64,000 bases of DNA from Janibacter cremeus (GCF_013409205.1 NZ_JACCAE010000001.1:496001-560000), one strand, 5' to 3'; positions 26,441-37,979 are shown, counted from the stretch's first letter. Made by a program: numbers and translations. The notes: a model not told the origin generated them from the sequence alone.

Positions 26441-27225
26441 ACGGTGACCTTCGGGGCGAGCTGCTCGTAGGTCTTCTCGCCGATGCCGCTGACCTCGCCG
26501 AGCTCCTCGACGGCGACGAACTTCCCATGCTCCAGGCGCCAGTCCATGATCCGTTGCGCCAGGACCGGGCCGACGCCCGACAGCGTCTCCAATGTGGCCA
26601 GGTCGGCGGTGTTGAGGTTGACCGGGGCATCGGGCGAGGCAGCACCACCCGGACCACCGACGCCACCGGCCGGGGGCGCCGCTGCAAGCGGGGTCTCCCC
26701 CGGCTTGGGCACGACGACCTGCTCCCCGTCGACGAGCTCGCGGGCGAGGTTGATGCCCCTCAGGTCGGCCTCGCCGGTCTCGCCGCCCGCGTCCGCCAAG
26801 GCATCCACCACGCGCGAGCCCCCGGGCAGGGAGACGATCCCCGGGCTCTCGACCTCGCCGACGACGTGGACGGTGACGTCCGGCGCGGCTGACGGTTCTC
26901 CGGCCGTACCGCCTCCCTCCGGCGCGCTGTCTGGTGCTGATCCGGCGCCCTCGGCTTGGCTGTCGGCACCGTCGAAGGCGCTGTCGTCCCCCTCGCCGGC
27001 CACCGCCGCGACCGGCTCGGGCTCTGCGTCGTCCCGCGCCATGAGGTAGCGACCACCGAGCACGGCCACCGCCAGCGCGACAAGGAGGGCGACGCCGACG
27101 ATCGCCCGGCGACTGACCGAGTAGCGGCCCGTCGCCACGGTCGAGGGCAGCTCGAGCACCGCGGGCTCGTCGTCGTCGAGGATCTCGGCGACCCGGGCGG
27201 AGGGTTCGCTGGCACGTGGGCTCAT
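26437..27225 (-). CDS. comEA: ComEA-family DNA-binding competence protein, 262 aa
   Basis: A short cytoplasmic N-terminus and one membrane span (AIVGVALLVALAVAVLGG, about 42-60) are followed by a disordered acidic/Gly linker (70-115), an SLBB domain (VTVHVVGEVESPGIVSLPGG) and C-terminal tandem helix-hairpin-helix motifs (VNLNTADLATLETLSGVGPV, VEELGEVSGIGEKTYEQL). The HhH part binds incoming double-stranded DNA on the outer face of the membrane and hands it to ComEC. It is the first gene of a comEA-comEC operon (4-base overlap). Confidence 0.95.
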   Translation of the reverse strand: MSPRASEPSARVAEILDDDEPAVLELPSTVATGRYSVSRRAIVGVALLVALAVAVLGGRYLMARDDAEPEPVAAVAGEGDDSAFDGADSQAEGAGSAPDSAPEGGGTAGEPSAAPDVTVHVVGEVESPGIVSLPGGSRVVDALADAGGETGEADLRGINLARELVDGEQVVVPKPGETPLAAAPPAGGVGGPGGAASPDAPVNLNTADLATLETLSGVGPVLAQRIMDWRLEHGKFVAVEELGEVSGIGEKTYEQLAPKVTV

Positions 27226-27322
27226 GACCGTGACGCTAGGCAGGCACGGGCCGGCTCGGCCGGCCTTTCGTCAGGCTGTGGACCCATGCCCCCACCGGGT
27301 CCGGCTGTGGATCAGTCGCGGT

Positions 27323-27419
27323 GGTTTCGAGGTTCAAGCCGCAGGCGGCTTTCACACCTCAACCAGCGGGGCGCGAAGGGCCGCACCCACCGCTCTCACA
27401 CCTCAACCAGCGGGGTGCG
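27323..27419. repeat. Intergenic repeat: imperfect hairpin plus two 24-base direct repeats
   Basis: TCACACCTCAACCAGCGGGG and the next four bases recur at 27352-27375 and 27396-27419 (23 of 24 identical). The first copy is the 3' arm of a hairpin beginning GGTTTCGAGGT at 27323, with AAGCCGC/GCGGCTT as inner stem. It fills the gap between degV and comEA. A related pattern (TTCGAGGCTC ... TCACACCTC) occurs beside the IS30 element at 62681-62713. Confidence 0.7.
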
Positions 27420-27420
27420 G

Positions 27421-28278
27421 TCAGTCGCGGGGGCGCGGGCTGACGGCGACGCCGACGAGGCCCAGACCGACGTGTGCGGCCACGACCGCGCTGATCGCCG
27501 CCAGGTCGACGTCACCGTCGATGTGCTCCGCCAGGTTCTGGGACAGCAGCTCGGCCCGCTCGGCCGCGTCGATGTGGTGGACGGCCACATCGACGCCGTC
27601 GGCCCAGTCGGGCAGCTGGGCGCACTCGGCCTCGGTCAGGGCCTGCAGCCGGGCGATCGCCTTGCCCGCGGTCCGCACCCGCTCCAACGGTTGGACCTCC
27701 CCGTCGACCACGTGCAGCAGGGGCTTCATCGCCAGTGCGGACCCGAGCAGCGCCCGCGCGCCACCGATGCGGCCACCGCGCCGCAGCCGGTCGAGGCTGT
27801 GCACGACCAGCCGCACGGACGATGCCGCGCAACGGCGCTCCAGCCGCTCGACGACGTCCTCGACGTCACGGCCGGCCCGGGCGTCACGCGCGGCGCCGAT
27901 CGCCGCGAAGCCCAGGCCCATCCCGATCAGCCGTGAGTCGACCACGTGCACCGGCACCGGGGACTCCGGTGCCGCCGAGCGGGCCGAGTCGACCGTGCCC
28001 GACAGGAGCCCACTCAGGTGCACCGAGATGATCGCCTCGGCACCCCCCTTCGCCGCCTGCTGGTATGCCTGCAGGAAGGTCGCCGGAGTCGGCCGGGAGG
28101 TGCTGATGTCCGCCTTGGCGCGCAGCGCGTCCTCGACCCACTGGGTGTCGGCGCCCTCGCCCTCGGGGCGGTCGACGCCGTCGATGACCACGTGCAAGGG
28201 GATGACGGCGATCCCGTGCTGGTCGCGGTGGTCCTGGGTCAGCGACGCGGTGGAGTCGGTGACGACGGCGATGTTCAC
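27421..28278 (-). CDS. DegV-family fatty-acid-binding protein, 285 aa
   Basis: Family hallmarks: start NIAVVTDSTASLTQDH, then TSRPTPATFLQAYQQA, HLSGLLSGTVDSARSAA and RRGGRIGGARALLGSALAMKP. DegV/FakB proteins bind fatty acids; some present them to FakA kinase, which is not seen here. The start is GTG at 28278. The gene is divergent from the AhpD-like gene. Fatty-acid handling is inferred from the family; no ligand can be read from the sequence. Confidence 0.93.
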   Translation of the reverse strand: MNIAVVTDSTASLTQDHRDQHGIAVIPLHVVIDGVDRPEGEGADTQWVEDALRAKADISTSRPTPATFLQAYQQAAKGGAEAIISVHLSGLLSGTVDSARSAAPESPVPVHVVDSRLIGMGLGFAAIGAARDARAGRDVEDVVERLERRCAASSVRLVVHSLDRLRRGGRIGGARALLGSALAMKPLLHVVDGEVQPLERVRTAGKAIARLQALTEAECAQLPDWADGVDVAVHHIDAAERAELLSQNLAEHIDGDVDLAAISAVVAAHVGLGLVGVAVSPRPRD

Positions 28279-28333
28279 GTACCGAGCGTATCGAGGTCTG
28301 ACCCTCGCGGACCGGTACGGCTAACCTGCGGGC

Positions 28334-28804
28334 ATGTCAACGAACCAGCACCTGCCCTTCCTCGACAAGTCCGACCCCACGATCTGGAAGGCCCTCAACG
28401 CCCTCGCCCTCGAGGTCTCGGCCGCCGCGGAGGCGGCCGGGCTGGAGCGCCAGACGCTCGAGTTGATGAACATCCGCATCTCGCAGCTCAACGGCTGCTC
28501 GTTCTGCCTGGACATGCACACCCGGATGGCGCAGGAGGCCGGGGCCACCACCCAGCGCCTCGCGCAACTGCCGGCGTGGCAGGAGTCCTCCCTCTTCGAC
28601 GTCGTCGAGTGCGCCGTGCTCCAGGTCGCGGAGGTGACCACCACCCTCCCGAACGTCGACTCGCGACGGGCGGCGCTGCGCTCCGCGCACGACACCCTCG
28701 GGGACGAGGCCTTCACCGCCGTCGAGTGGGCCGCCGTGACGATGAACGCCTACAACCGCGTGTCCGTCCTCTCGGAGCACCCCGTCAGGCGCCGCAAGCA
28801 GTAG
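28334..28804 (+). CDS. AhpD-like carboxymuconolactone decarboxylase family protein, 156 aa
   Basis: A helical AhpD fold with the redox motif CSFCLDMH (Cys55, Cys58, His62) that gives alkylhydroperoxidase or thiol-transfer activity. The helix around ELMNIRISQLNG is typical. It is monocistronic, divergent from degV by about 55 bases and convergent with leuS. A similar gene lies at 35488. The likely role is peroxide or disulfide turnover; the donor is unknown. Confidence 0.88.
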   Translation: MSTNQHLPFLDKSDPTIWKALNALALEVSAAAEAAGLERQTLELMNIRISQLNGCSFCLDMHTRMAQEAGATTQRLAQLPAWQESSLFDVVECAVLQVAEVTTTLPNVDSRRAALRSAHDTLGDEAFTAVEWAAVTMNAYNRVSVLSEHPVRRRKQ

Positions 28805-28834
28805 GACGCGAAGCCGGCACGCCCGCGTCGCGGG

Positions 28835-31735
<2,901 letters not shown>

Positions 31736-31827
31736 CAGTGTTGGTTCTCCCGGGTTGCCTCGGCCAGTCGGCCCACGGCGCACATTACTAGCCGGGCACC
31801 TGCGGGCCCGTCCCGGTCCGCCAGCCG

Positions 31828-32823
31828 TCACCAGCGGTTGTGGACCTCCTCGCACCACCCGGTGAGGTCGACGAAGGGGGTGACCCTGCCCCCTTCGTCG
31901 GTGAAGGTGCCAGACCAGCGCCCGAAGCACTGGTCGGTGTGCGCGGCCAGCAGACCGAGGTCGGTGTGCGTCGCCTTGAGGTGGAAGGGGGTGAAGGTCG
32001 CATCGAGCCCGCCGCCGGTGATCCGCCACGGCTGGCGCCAGCGGGCGATGCCGTAGTCGAAGTCCAGCTCGACCGGGATGTGGTGCAGGCGCCCGTCGAT
32101 GACGACGGCGTTCTCCGTCGAGCCGGTCCCCTGCGTCCACTGTCCACCGACCTGGACACCGATGGTGCGTCCCTGCGTGGTGCCGGACCCGGCGCCCCAG
32201 TTCCACCGGATGTCGTGCGGCCACCGACCCCGGCCGTGATCCAGGACGGCCCAGCTGCTCCCCTCGGGCAGCACGTGGGTGCGGCCGTCGAGGGTGAGCG
32301 TGCCGGTCGCGGGGCGGGCGACGTCCTTGACCGTGTACTGGAACCGGGTCGCGCTCCACGGCACGACGACGGCCAGACGCTCGTGGCCGGGTGGCAGCAC
32401 GGCGAGGACGTCGATGACCGCTCCCTCGATCCGGGCGCGCAGGCGCGTGGCGCCCTCGACCTCGTCGATGTCGACTGCGAGTCCGCGGGCACGACCCTGC
32501 ACGGGCCCCTCGCCGAGGCTGGCCGGGAGGTTCGCCCCACGGGCCGGCACGAGCGTCGCGGAGCGGTGCCACTCCCGGCCGGAGGCGATCTCGTGGACCC
32601 ACACCTCGTGCACGGCAGCGAAGTCGATCGAGGAGACGGTCACGCCGACGAGGTGGGTGTCGGTGACGATCCCCCAGTACTCCCACCGCTTGTTTCGCCC
32701 ACGGCCGGGGCCGATGCCGGCGGTGTCGACGAGCGGTCGGCGGGCCCAGCCGACGGCATGCGGGTTGAGCCGGCCGTCCGTGCGGGTGAGCGAGACCGGA
32801 GCGGTCAGCTCGGGCAGCGACAT
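31828..32823 (-). CDS. DUF2804 family protein, 331 aa
   Basis: A beta-rich protein with DUF2804 features: [12 protein letters not shown] near the start, [40 protein letters not shown] and [19 protein letters not shown]. The biochemical role is unknown; no signal peptide. A perfect AGGAGG lies just before the ATG at 32823. A perfect inverted repeat of the CGAAGGGGG word (31869-31900) lies in its 3' coding end. leuS follows 92 bases downstream on the same strand. Confidence 0.85.
   Translation of the reverse strand: MSLPELTAPVSLTRTDGRLNPHAVGWARRPLVDTAGIGPGRGRNKRWEYWGIVTDTHLVGVTVSSIDFAAVHEVWVHEIASGREWHRSATLVPARGANLPASLGEGPVQGRARGLAVDIDEVEGATRLRARIEGAVIDVLAVLPPGHERLAVVVPWSATRFQYTVKDVARPATGTLTLDGRTHVLPEGSSWAVLDHGRGRWPHDIRWNWGAGSGTTQGRTIGVQVGGQWTQGTGSTENAVVIDGRLHHIPVELDFDYGIARWRQPWRITGGGLDATFTPFHLKATHTDLGLLAAHTDQCFGRWSGTFTDEGGRVTPFVDLTGWCEEVHNRW
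31869..31900. repeat. Perfect inverted pair of CGAAGGGGG words inside the DUF2804 gene
   Basis: CGACGAAGGGGG (31869-31880) and CCCCCTTCGTCG (31889-31900) are perfect 12-base arms around an 8-base loop. It is in frame within coding sequence (read as [13 protein letters not shown]), 40 bases before the stop, a terminator-like position. Confidence 0.8.
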
Positions 32824-32871
32824 CTTTCCTCCTGCCGGTCGGGGGCGAGGGCTGCATCCTAGGGTGGCGTC

Positions 32872-33774
32872 ATGGACGCCCCGACGACGAACGCGCCCCC
32901 GGCCGACGAGGCCGCGCAGATCAGGGCCCGGCTGGACTCCCTTCGCCTGCCCGGCATGATCGACGTGCACACCCACTTCATGCCCCAGCGCGTGCTGGCC
33001 AAGGTGTGGGCGTACTTCGACTCGGCAGGGCCGCTCCTGGGCCGCCCGTGGCCGATCACCTACCGCACCAGCGAGGAGGATCGCGTGGCGACGCTGCGCT
33101 CCTTCGGCGTGCGTGCCTTCCCGTCGCTGAACTACCCGCACAAGCCGGGCATGGCGACCTTCCTCAACGCGTGGTCCGCGCAGTTCGCCGCAGCCCACCC
33201 GGACGTCCTGCACTCGGCGACCTTCCACCCCGAGCCGGGGGCCGCTGACTACGTGCGTGCCGCGATCGAGGACGGCGCAGTGATCTTCAAGGCACACGTG
33301 CAGGTCGGCGACTTCGATCCTCTCGACGCGCACCTGGACGGGGTGTGGGCCGCGCTCGAGGAGTCCGGGATCCCGGTCGTCCTGCACGCCGGCAGCGGCC
33401 CGGCGCCGGGGACCTTCACGGGGCCTCAGCGGATCCAGCAGGTGCTCGAGCGGTACCCGGACCTCGTGCTCGTCATCGCCCACATGGGGATGCCGGAGTA
33501 CGGGCCCTTCCTGGATCTCTGCGCGCGCTACCCCCGGGTGCACCTCGACACGACGATGGCGTTCACGGCCTTTACCGAGGAGATGATGCCGTTCCCGAAG
33601 GAGCGGCTCGACGACCTCGCAGCCCTGGGCGATCGAGTGGTCTTCGGCAGCGACTTCCCCAACATCCCCTACCCGTACCTGACGGCGATCGATGCCGTCA
33701 TCGGACTCGGGCTCGGGGACGACTGGACGCGAGGAGTGCTGCACGACAACGCTGCTCGTCTGCTCGGGCTCTGA
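32872..33774 (+). CDS. Amidohydrolase family protein (ACMSD-like), 300 aa
   Basis: A metal-dependent TIM-barrel hydrolase or decarboxylase. The HxH metal pair is MIDVHTHFMP near residue 32; further ligands are in VVLHAGSGPAPG, VIAHMGMPEYG and the late Asp in VVFGSDFPNIPYPY. This arrangement is that of the amidohydrolase_2 family (aminocarboxymuconate semialdehyde decarboxylase and relatives). The substrate is unknown. It is divergent from the DUF2804 gene by 48 bases and convergent with a membrane-protein gene 4 bases away. Confidence 0.88.
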   Translation: MDAPTTNAPPADEAAQIRARLDSLRLPGMIDVHTHFMPQRVLAKVWAYFDSAGPLLGRPWPITYRTSEEDRVATLRSFGVRAFPSLNYPHKPGMATFLNAWSAQFAAAHPDVLHSATFHPEPGAADYVRAAIEDGAVIFKAHVQVGDFDPLDAHLDGVWAALEESGIPVVLHAGSGPAPGTFTGPQRIQQVLERYPDLVLVIAHMGMPEYGPFLDLCARYPRVHLDTTMAFTAFTEEMMPFPKERLDDLAALGDRVVFGSDFPNIPYPYLTAIDAVIGLGLGDDWTRGVLHDNAARLLGL

Positions 33775-33778
33775 CCGC

Positions 33779-34234
33779 TCAGTTGCGCAGGTGGGAGAGC
33801 ACGATGCCCACCGGGATGCTCACGGCCAGCACGAGCAGCATCGCCAGGTAGGCGTGGCCGACGAGGCCGCTCCTGCCGGGCAGCGCGGCGAGCAGCGCGA
33901 GCACGAGCGCGACGACGAGCAGCACCGACCCCAGGTCGACGAGCAACGGCGTCGCGGCGAGGGTGCCACCGACGACCAGGAAGCTGCCGAGGTTCCATCC
34001 GGCGAGCTGTGCCCATCCGGCCCGGTCGGGACGTGCGTCCCCCGGGCGCATCCGTCCCATGACGTACTGGGCCACGCCCACCACGAGCACGAGGTAGGCC
34101 GCGGCCCAGCTCCCCTTCGCCCATCCGGCAGGACCGGTGACGGCCGCGACGAGGCCGCCGAGCACGACGGCGACGCCGCCCAGGGCGACCATCACCGGGC
34201 CGGGAGTCACCGCGGTCGAGCCAGTGGTGCCCAT
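33779..34234 (-). CDS. Small polytopic membrane protein of unknown function, 151 aa
   Basis: Four to five hydrophobic spans are visible: PVMVALGGVAVVLGGLVAAV, AAAYLVLVVGVAQYVM, LGSFLVVGGTLAATPLLV, LLVVALVLALLAAL and LAMLLVLAVSIPVGIVLSHL. No motif is recognised. It starts 2 bases after the cupin gene stop, so both are probably one operon. Confidence 0.75.
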   Translation of the reverse strand: MGTTGSTAVTPGPVMVALGGVAVVLGGLVAAVTGPAGWAKGSWAAAYLVLVVGVAQYVMGRMRPGDARPDRAGWAQLAGWNLGSFLVVGGTLAATPLLVDLGSVLLVVALVLALLAALPGRSGLVGHAYLAMLLVLAVSIPVGIVLSHLRN

Positions 34235-34236
34235 CC

Positions 34237-34575
34237 TCAGGTGTTGCTGCCGGTACCGACACTGAGCAGCACTGCGGAGTCCTCCAGCGCGAGCAGGTCA
34301 TGGCGCTGCGGCGGGATGACGAGCAGCTCGCCGACACCGCCCTCCCAGGTCTCCTCGCCGGTGTCCAGGCGCACCCTGCCGAAGATGACGTGCAGCGTCG
34401 CCTCCTGCGGGCTGTCGTGGGGAGCGAGCGTCTCGCCCTCGATCAGCGCGACGAGCGTCTGGCGCATGACGTAGTCGTGGCGGCCGTGGACGGTGATGGC
34501 GCTGCGGCCGGCACTGCTGGCCCGGGCCTTCGTCAGGTGCTCCTGCGCCAGCTCGGTCAGTGACAGCGACTTCAT
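34237..34575 (-). CDS. Cupin-domain protein, 112 aa
   Basis: A single small cupin barrel: LVALIEGETLAPHDSPQEAT, LHVIFGRVRLDTGE, and GELLVIPPQRHDLLALED. The metal-site His residues are only partly conserved (HDSPQEA, RHDLL), so catalytic activity is doubtful and a sensing or binding role is possible. ATG at 34575 has AAGGAG 6 bases before it; the open frame upstream was rejected. It is divergent from a methyltransferase gene across an AT-rich region. Confidence 0.85.
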   Translation of the reverse strand: MKSLSLTELAQEHLTKARASSAGRSAITVHGRHDYVMRQTLVALIEGETLAPHDSPQEATLHVIFGRVRLDTGEETWEGGVGELLVIPPQRHDLLALEDSAVLLSVGTGSNT

Positions 34576-34683
34576 GACATCTCCTTCAGTGGGTGGGTTC
34601 AGGACCAGCGTAGTGACCAGCAGATATTTTTCACTATCAAGGGTGTAATAATTGCCGGACAGCCCCGTCCGGAGGAGATCGAC
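34576..34683. promoter_or_regulatory. AT-rich divergent promoter region with an imperfect inverted repeat
   Basis: A block around 34622-34653 (ATATTTTTCACTATC, GTGTAATAATT) is strikingly AT-rich for this genome. TTTCAC (34629-34634) and GTGTAA (34643-34648) form an imperfect 6-base inverted repeat with 8-base spacing that could be a regulator site. A short hairpin CCGGAC-AGCCCC-GTCCGG overlaps the GGAGGAG ribosome site of the methyltransferase gene. Confidence 0.45.
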
Positions 34684-35478
34684 ATGCCCCGCATTCCCGT
34701 CCCCGCAGCCCACCGTGATGATGACACCGTCCACGGGCACTGGCTGCTCGCCCGCCTGGGCAAGCGCGTCCTGCGTCCGGGCGGTCTCGAGCTGACCCGG
34801 TCCCTGTTGCAGCGCAGCGGGATCCCGGAAGCCGAGGTCGTCGAGCTCGCCCCGGGCATGGGTCGCACCGCGACCGAGATCGCCGCCCTCGGTCCGCGCA
34901 GCTACCGAGGAGTCGACGCGGACCCCGATGCCGCCGCCAACACCGAGCGAGCCATCGCTGGGATCGGAACCGTCACGGTTGCCGACGCCTCCGAGACCGG
35001 ACTGCCCAGCGCCAGCGCTGACGTCGTCATCGGCGAGGCCATGCTCACGATGCAGGGCGAGAAGGCCAAGGGGGCCATCGTCGCCGAGGCCGCACGCCTG
35101 CTCCGCCCGGGTGGTCGGTACGCGATCCACGAGCTGTCGTTGACCCCCGACAGCGTCGGAGAGGACGTCAAGACCGACATCCGACAGTCACTCGCCCGCT
35201 CGATCCGGGTCAACGCGCGTCCGCTGACCACCCAGGAGTGGCGCGCGCTGCTCGCGGACCACGGCCTTGTCGTCGACCACGTCGAGACCGTTCCCATGGC
35301 GCTGCTGGACCCCAAGCGCATCATCGCCGACGAGGGGCTCACGGGCGCCCTGCGCTTCGCTGTCAACCTCCTGCGGCAGCGCGACGCGCGCAGACGCGTA
35401 CTGGCGATGCGGGCCACCTTCCGCGCCCACCGCGCCCACCTGCGCGGGATCGCGATCATCGCCCACAAGCCGGAGTAG
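34684..35478 (+). CDS. SAM-dependent methyltransferase, 264 aa
   Basis: A class I Rossmann methyltransferase: motif I VVELAPGMGRTATEIAALG (about residues 52-70), the acidic end of beta-2 in YRGVDADPDAAANT, and GLPSASADVVIGEAMLTMQ as motif IV. The C-terminal part is basic (RQRDARRRVLAMRATFRAHRA), unlike quinone methyltransferases, and may touch a lipid or nucleic acid. GGAGGAG lies before the ATG. It is divergent from the cupin gene and 9 bases before an AhpD-like gene, probably cotranscribed. Confidence 0.85.
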   Translation: MPRIPVPAAHRDDDTVHGHWLLARLGKRVLRPGGLELTRSLLQRSGIPEAEVVELAPGMGRTATEIAALGPRSYRGVDADPDAAANTERAIAGIGTVTVADASETGLPSASADVVIGEAMLTMQGEKAKGAIVAEAARLLRPGGRYAIHELSLTPDSVGEDVKTDIRQSLARSIRVNARPLTTQEWRALLADHGLVVDHVETVPMALLDPKRIIADEGLTGALRFAVNLLRQRDARRRVLAMRATFRAHRAHLRGIAIIAHKPE

Positions 35479-35487
35479 GTTGCCGTC

Positions 35488-36063
35488 ATGAGTGAACAGC
35501 AGCGTCCGATCTCCTTCCTCCGCGTCCCGGGCGTCGAGGACGTCCCCGAGGGCGTCCAGCGACTGTGGGAGAAGTCCCGGGAGGCCTTCGGCTTCATCCC
35601 CAACGTCTTCCGCGCGCAGGCCCTCAACGGTGCGCAGTTCGAGGCGTGGTGGAAGTACTTCAACCTCCTGGTCAACAAGGAGGGCCACCTGACCAACGCC
35701 GAGCGCGAGCTCATCGCCGTCGTCGTCAGCGGGATCAACCGGTGCACCTACTGCGCCGTCTCCCACGGGGCCGCCCTGCGCGAGTACTCCGGCGACCCCG
35801 TGACCTCCGACCTCGTCGCGGTCAACTGGCGCCAGGCCGAGCTGGACGAGCGCCAGCAGGCGATGGCCGAGTACGCCGAGCTGCTCACGCGGGCACCCGG
35901 ATCGGTCGACGAGAGCGATCTGGAGCCGATGCGCGCGGCCGGCATGGACGAGCACGAGATCCTCGAGGCGGTCCAGGTCGTCGGGATGTTCAACATGACC
36001 AACCGCGTCTCCAGCGCGCTGGGCATGGCGCCCAACCACGAGTACCACTCGCAGGCGCGCTGA
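35488..36063 (+). CDS. Peroxidase-related AhpD-like protein, 191 aa
   Basis: Carboxymuconolactone-decarboxylase fold with the motif CTYCAVSHG (Cys86, Cys89, His93) and the preceding helix [18 protein letters not shown], typical of the uncharacterised peroxidase-related subgroup. It begins 9 bases after the methyltransferase stop and is probably in the same transcript, which suggests a redox-stress unit. It converges with the DUF488 gene (4-base gap). Confidence 0.9.
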   Translation: MSEQQRPISFLRVPGVEDVPEGVQRLWEKSREAFGFIPNVFRAQALNGAQFEAWWKYFNLLVNKEGHLTNAERELIAVVVSGINRCTYCAVSHGAALREYSGDPVTSDLVAVNWRQAELDERQQAMAEYAELLTRAPGSVDESDLEPMRAAGMDEHEILEAVQVVGMFNMTNRVSSALGMAPNHEYHSQAR

Positions 36064-36066
36064 GCC

Positions 36067-36606
36067 TCACTCCCCGTCGGCCTCGTCCCCGGTGCCGGGG
36101 TAGGTCACCCGCGTCCCGTCGACGGCGGCGAAGGGGGTCAGCCGGTGCTCCTTGGGTGTCGCCCCGGAGATGATCTCCAGGACGGTGTACCCACGCACAA
36201 GCAGGGCGTCGGCCACGAGCCGGCGGTGGCAGCGCCACGGCACCGCCTCGGCGCACATGATCGCGCATGAGTCCTCCTGCGCGAGGGCCATCAGTGCCTC
36301 GAGGCCGGCGTGGAACTCCTCGGTGAGCATGTGGTCGGCGTAGCCCTGGAAGGAGGCATTGCGCCACGCGGTGTTCGGAGAGTCCGGTCGGCGCCTGCGC
36401 AGACCCCCGAGTTCCTCGAGGTAGGTGTAGCCGATGCCGGCGGCACCGAGCGAGGCCGCGAGTGCGTCGTGCCAGTACTGCGGGTTGCGCCGTGACTTCG
36501 GGACCGTGCGGATGTCGACGAGCCGGGTGATGCCCTGCGTGGACAGCAGCCCGATGAACTCCTCGATCGGCCGCGTGGAGTGACCGATCGTCCAGATGGC
36601 CGTCAT
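36067..36606 (-). CDS. DUF488 family protein, 179 aa
   Basis: Characteristic start IWTIGHSTRPIEEFIGLL, followed by LVDIRTVPKSRRNPQY, YLEELGGLRRRRPDSPN and the Cys-containing core AIMCAEAVPWRCHRRLVADAL. The family is widespread, probably enzymatic, with unknown reaction. ATG at 36606 overlaps the transporter stop by 4 bases, so it is coupled to that gene. No signal peptide. Confidence 0.9.
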   Translation of the reverse strand: MTAIWTIGHSTRPIEEFIGLLSTQGITRLVDIRTVPKSRRNPQYWHDALAASLGAAGIGYTYLEELGGLRRRRPDSPNTAWRNASFQGYADHMLTEEFHAGLEALMALAQEDSCAIMCAEAVPWRCHRRLVADALLVRGYTVLEIISGATPKEHRLTPFAAVDGTRVTYPGTGDEADGE

Positions 36607-37766
36607 CGTGCCCACCCCAGGCACCAGCGCACGACGAGCCCGGCGACCAGTGCCCAGAAGGCGGCACTGACGCCCACCACCGTGATCCCGGATGCGGCGA
36701 TCACGAAGGTGACGACGGCCGCGATGTGCTCGGACGGCTCCCGGAGGGCTGCCGTGAGCGAGGCGGCGAGGGTGCCCAGCAGGGCGAGTCCGGCGACGGC
36801 CGGAATCACTCCCTCCGGGGCGAGCGAGACGAGGGTGGCCAACGCGGCGGAGGCGACGCCGATGAAGAGCAGCAGGGTGCCCGAGGTGACGCTGGCGATC
36901 CAGCGCCGCGAGCGGTCCTCGCCGGCCTCCGGGCCGGCCGCCAGGGCGGCGCTGATGGCGGCGAGATTGATCCCGTGGCCACCCGCGGGAGCGCCCACGA
37001 GGGTCCCGACGCCCGTGACGACCATGGTGCGCTGCCACGGCACCTCGTAGCCGAAGCCCTTCATCACGGCCAGGCCCGGCACATTCTGCGAGGCCATCGT
37101 CACCAGGTAGAGCGGCACGGCGATGCCGATGAGCCCGCCGAGGGTGAAGGCAGGGGCGGTCAGCTCCAGCCGTGGCACGAGCGCGCCCGCACCGGGGGAT
37201 GTCCCCGAGCTGACCAGGTGGGCGGTGATGACGACGGCCGCGGCGACGAACGCCAGCGGCGACGCCCACCGCGGCGCGAACCGCAGCGTGAGCAGCCACA
37301 CGATGACGACCGGGCCGACGGCGATCGGGTTCGCGGCCAGCCCCGTCACCGGCCCCAGGCACAGCTGCAGGAGGATGCCGGCAAGCATCGCCTGGGCCAC
37401 GGACGCGGGGATGCTCGCGACGAGGGAGCCGAGGCTGGGCAGCAGCCCCGTCAGCAGGATGAGTCCCCCGGTGACGAGGAAGGCGCCGACGGCGGCCGGC
37501 CATCCCCCTTCGACCACCCCGGTGGAAGCCAGCAGCGCCGCGCCGGGTGTCGACCAGGCGATCGTGATCGGGGCACGGGTCCACAACGCCAGGAGGATGG
37601 ACGTCAGCCCCATGGTCACGGTGACGGCCAGGAGCCCGCTCGCGGCCTGATCCCGGCTCGCGCCGACTCCGGTGAGCCCGGCCAGCACGATGACGAAGGC
37701 GCTGGTGAATCCGACGAGCGCGGTGACCACCCCGGCGGTGACGGGGCTGAGGGTGTCGTCGCGCAT
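36603..37766 (-). CDS. BenE-family benzoate/H+ symporter-like membrane protein, 387 aa
   Basis: About 11-12 membrane spans with BenE features: SAFVIVLAGLTGVGASRDQA, TIAWSTPGAALLASTG, PASVAQAMLAGILLQLCLGP and the signature GAPAGGHGINLAAISAALAAG. The family imports benzoate by proton symport, but no benzoate-degradation genes lie nearby, so the substrate may differ. The frame runs back through the tRNA-Ala gene; I chose ATG at 37766 (MRDDTLSPVTAG) on that ground. It leads a two-gene unit with the DUF488 gene. Confidence 0.87.
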   Translation of the reverse strand: MRDDTLSPVTAGVVTALVGFTSAFVIVLAGLTGVGASRDQAASGLLAVTVTMGLTSILLALWTRAPITIAWSTPGAALLASTGVVEGGWPAAVGAFLVTGGLILLTGLLPSLGSLVASIPASVAQAMLAGILLQLCLGPVTGLAANPIAVGPVVIVWLLTLRFAPRWASPLAFVAAAVVITAHLVSSGTSPGAGALVPRLELTAPAFTLGGLIGIAVPLYLVTMASQNVPGLAVMKGFGYEVPWQRTMVVTGVGTLVGAPAGGHGINLAAISAALAAGPEAGEDRSRRWIASVTSGTLLLFIGVASAALATLVSLAPEGVIPAVAGLALLGTLAASLTAALREPSEHIAAVVTFVIAASGITVVGVSAAFWALVAGLVVRWCLGWAR

Positions 37767-37797
37767 GGACACACGGTAGACGGGGCGAGGCAATGAC

Positions 37798-37827
37798 GAA
37801 GGCCCGGACCAACCGGTCCGGGCCTTC
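37798..37827. terminator. Perfect hairpin downstream of tRNA-Ala
   Basis: GAAGGCCCGGACC (37798-37810) and GGTCCGGGCCTTC (37815-37827) are perfect 13-base arms around AACC. It lies 12 bases beyond the tRNA 3' end on the minus strand. Confidence 0.85.
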
Positions 37828-37838
37828 GCGTCACTGGG

Positions 37839-37911
37839 TGGAGCTGAGGGGACTCGAACCCCTGACCCCCTCCATGCCATGGAGGTGCGCTACCAGCTGC
37901 GCCACAGCCCC
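37839..37911 (-). tRNA. tRNA-Ala (anticodon GGC)
   Basis: The minus strand folds into a full cloverleaf: acceptor GGGGCTG with CAGCTCC, D arm GCGCAGCTGGTAGCGC, anticodon stem CCTCC/GGAGG around ATGGCAT (anticodon GGC), and T arm AGGGG-TTCGAGT-CCCCT. Discriminator A; CCA is not encoded. 73 bases. A strong terminator follows. Confidence 0.96.
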
Positions 37912-37979
37912 GAGTGGTTGTCGCTCGCGGCGACTGCCAGAGTTTATCCATAGCCACCCCCGGTTCACCAAATCGGGGG

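Noticed and set aside
31736..31827. Possible T-box leader before leuS
   Set aside because: The gap is short and lacks the conserved T-box sequence and antiterminator fold.
37767..37880. N-terminal extension of the BenE-like gene
   Set aside because: The extension reads through the tRNA-Ala gene and its terminator; the transporter starts at 37766.
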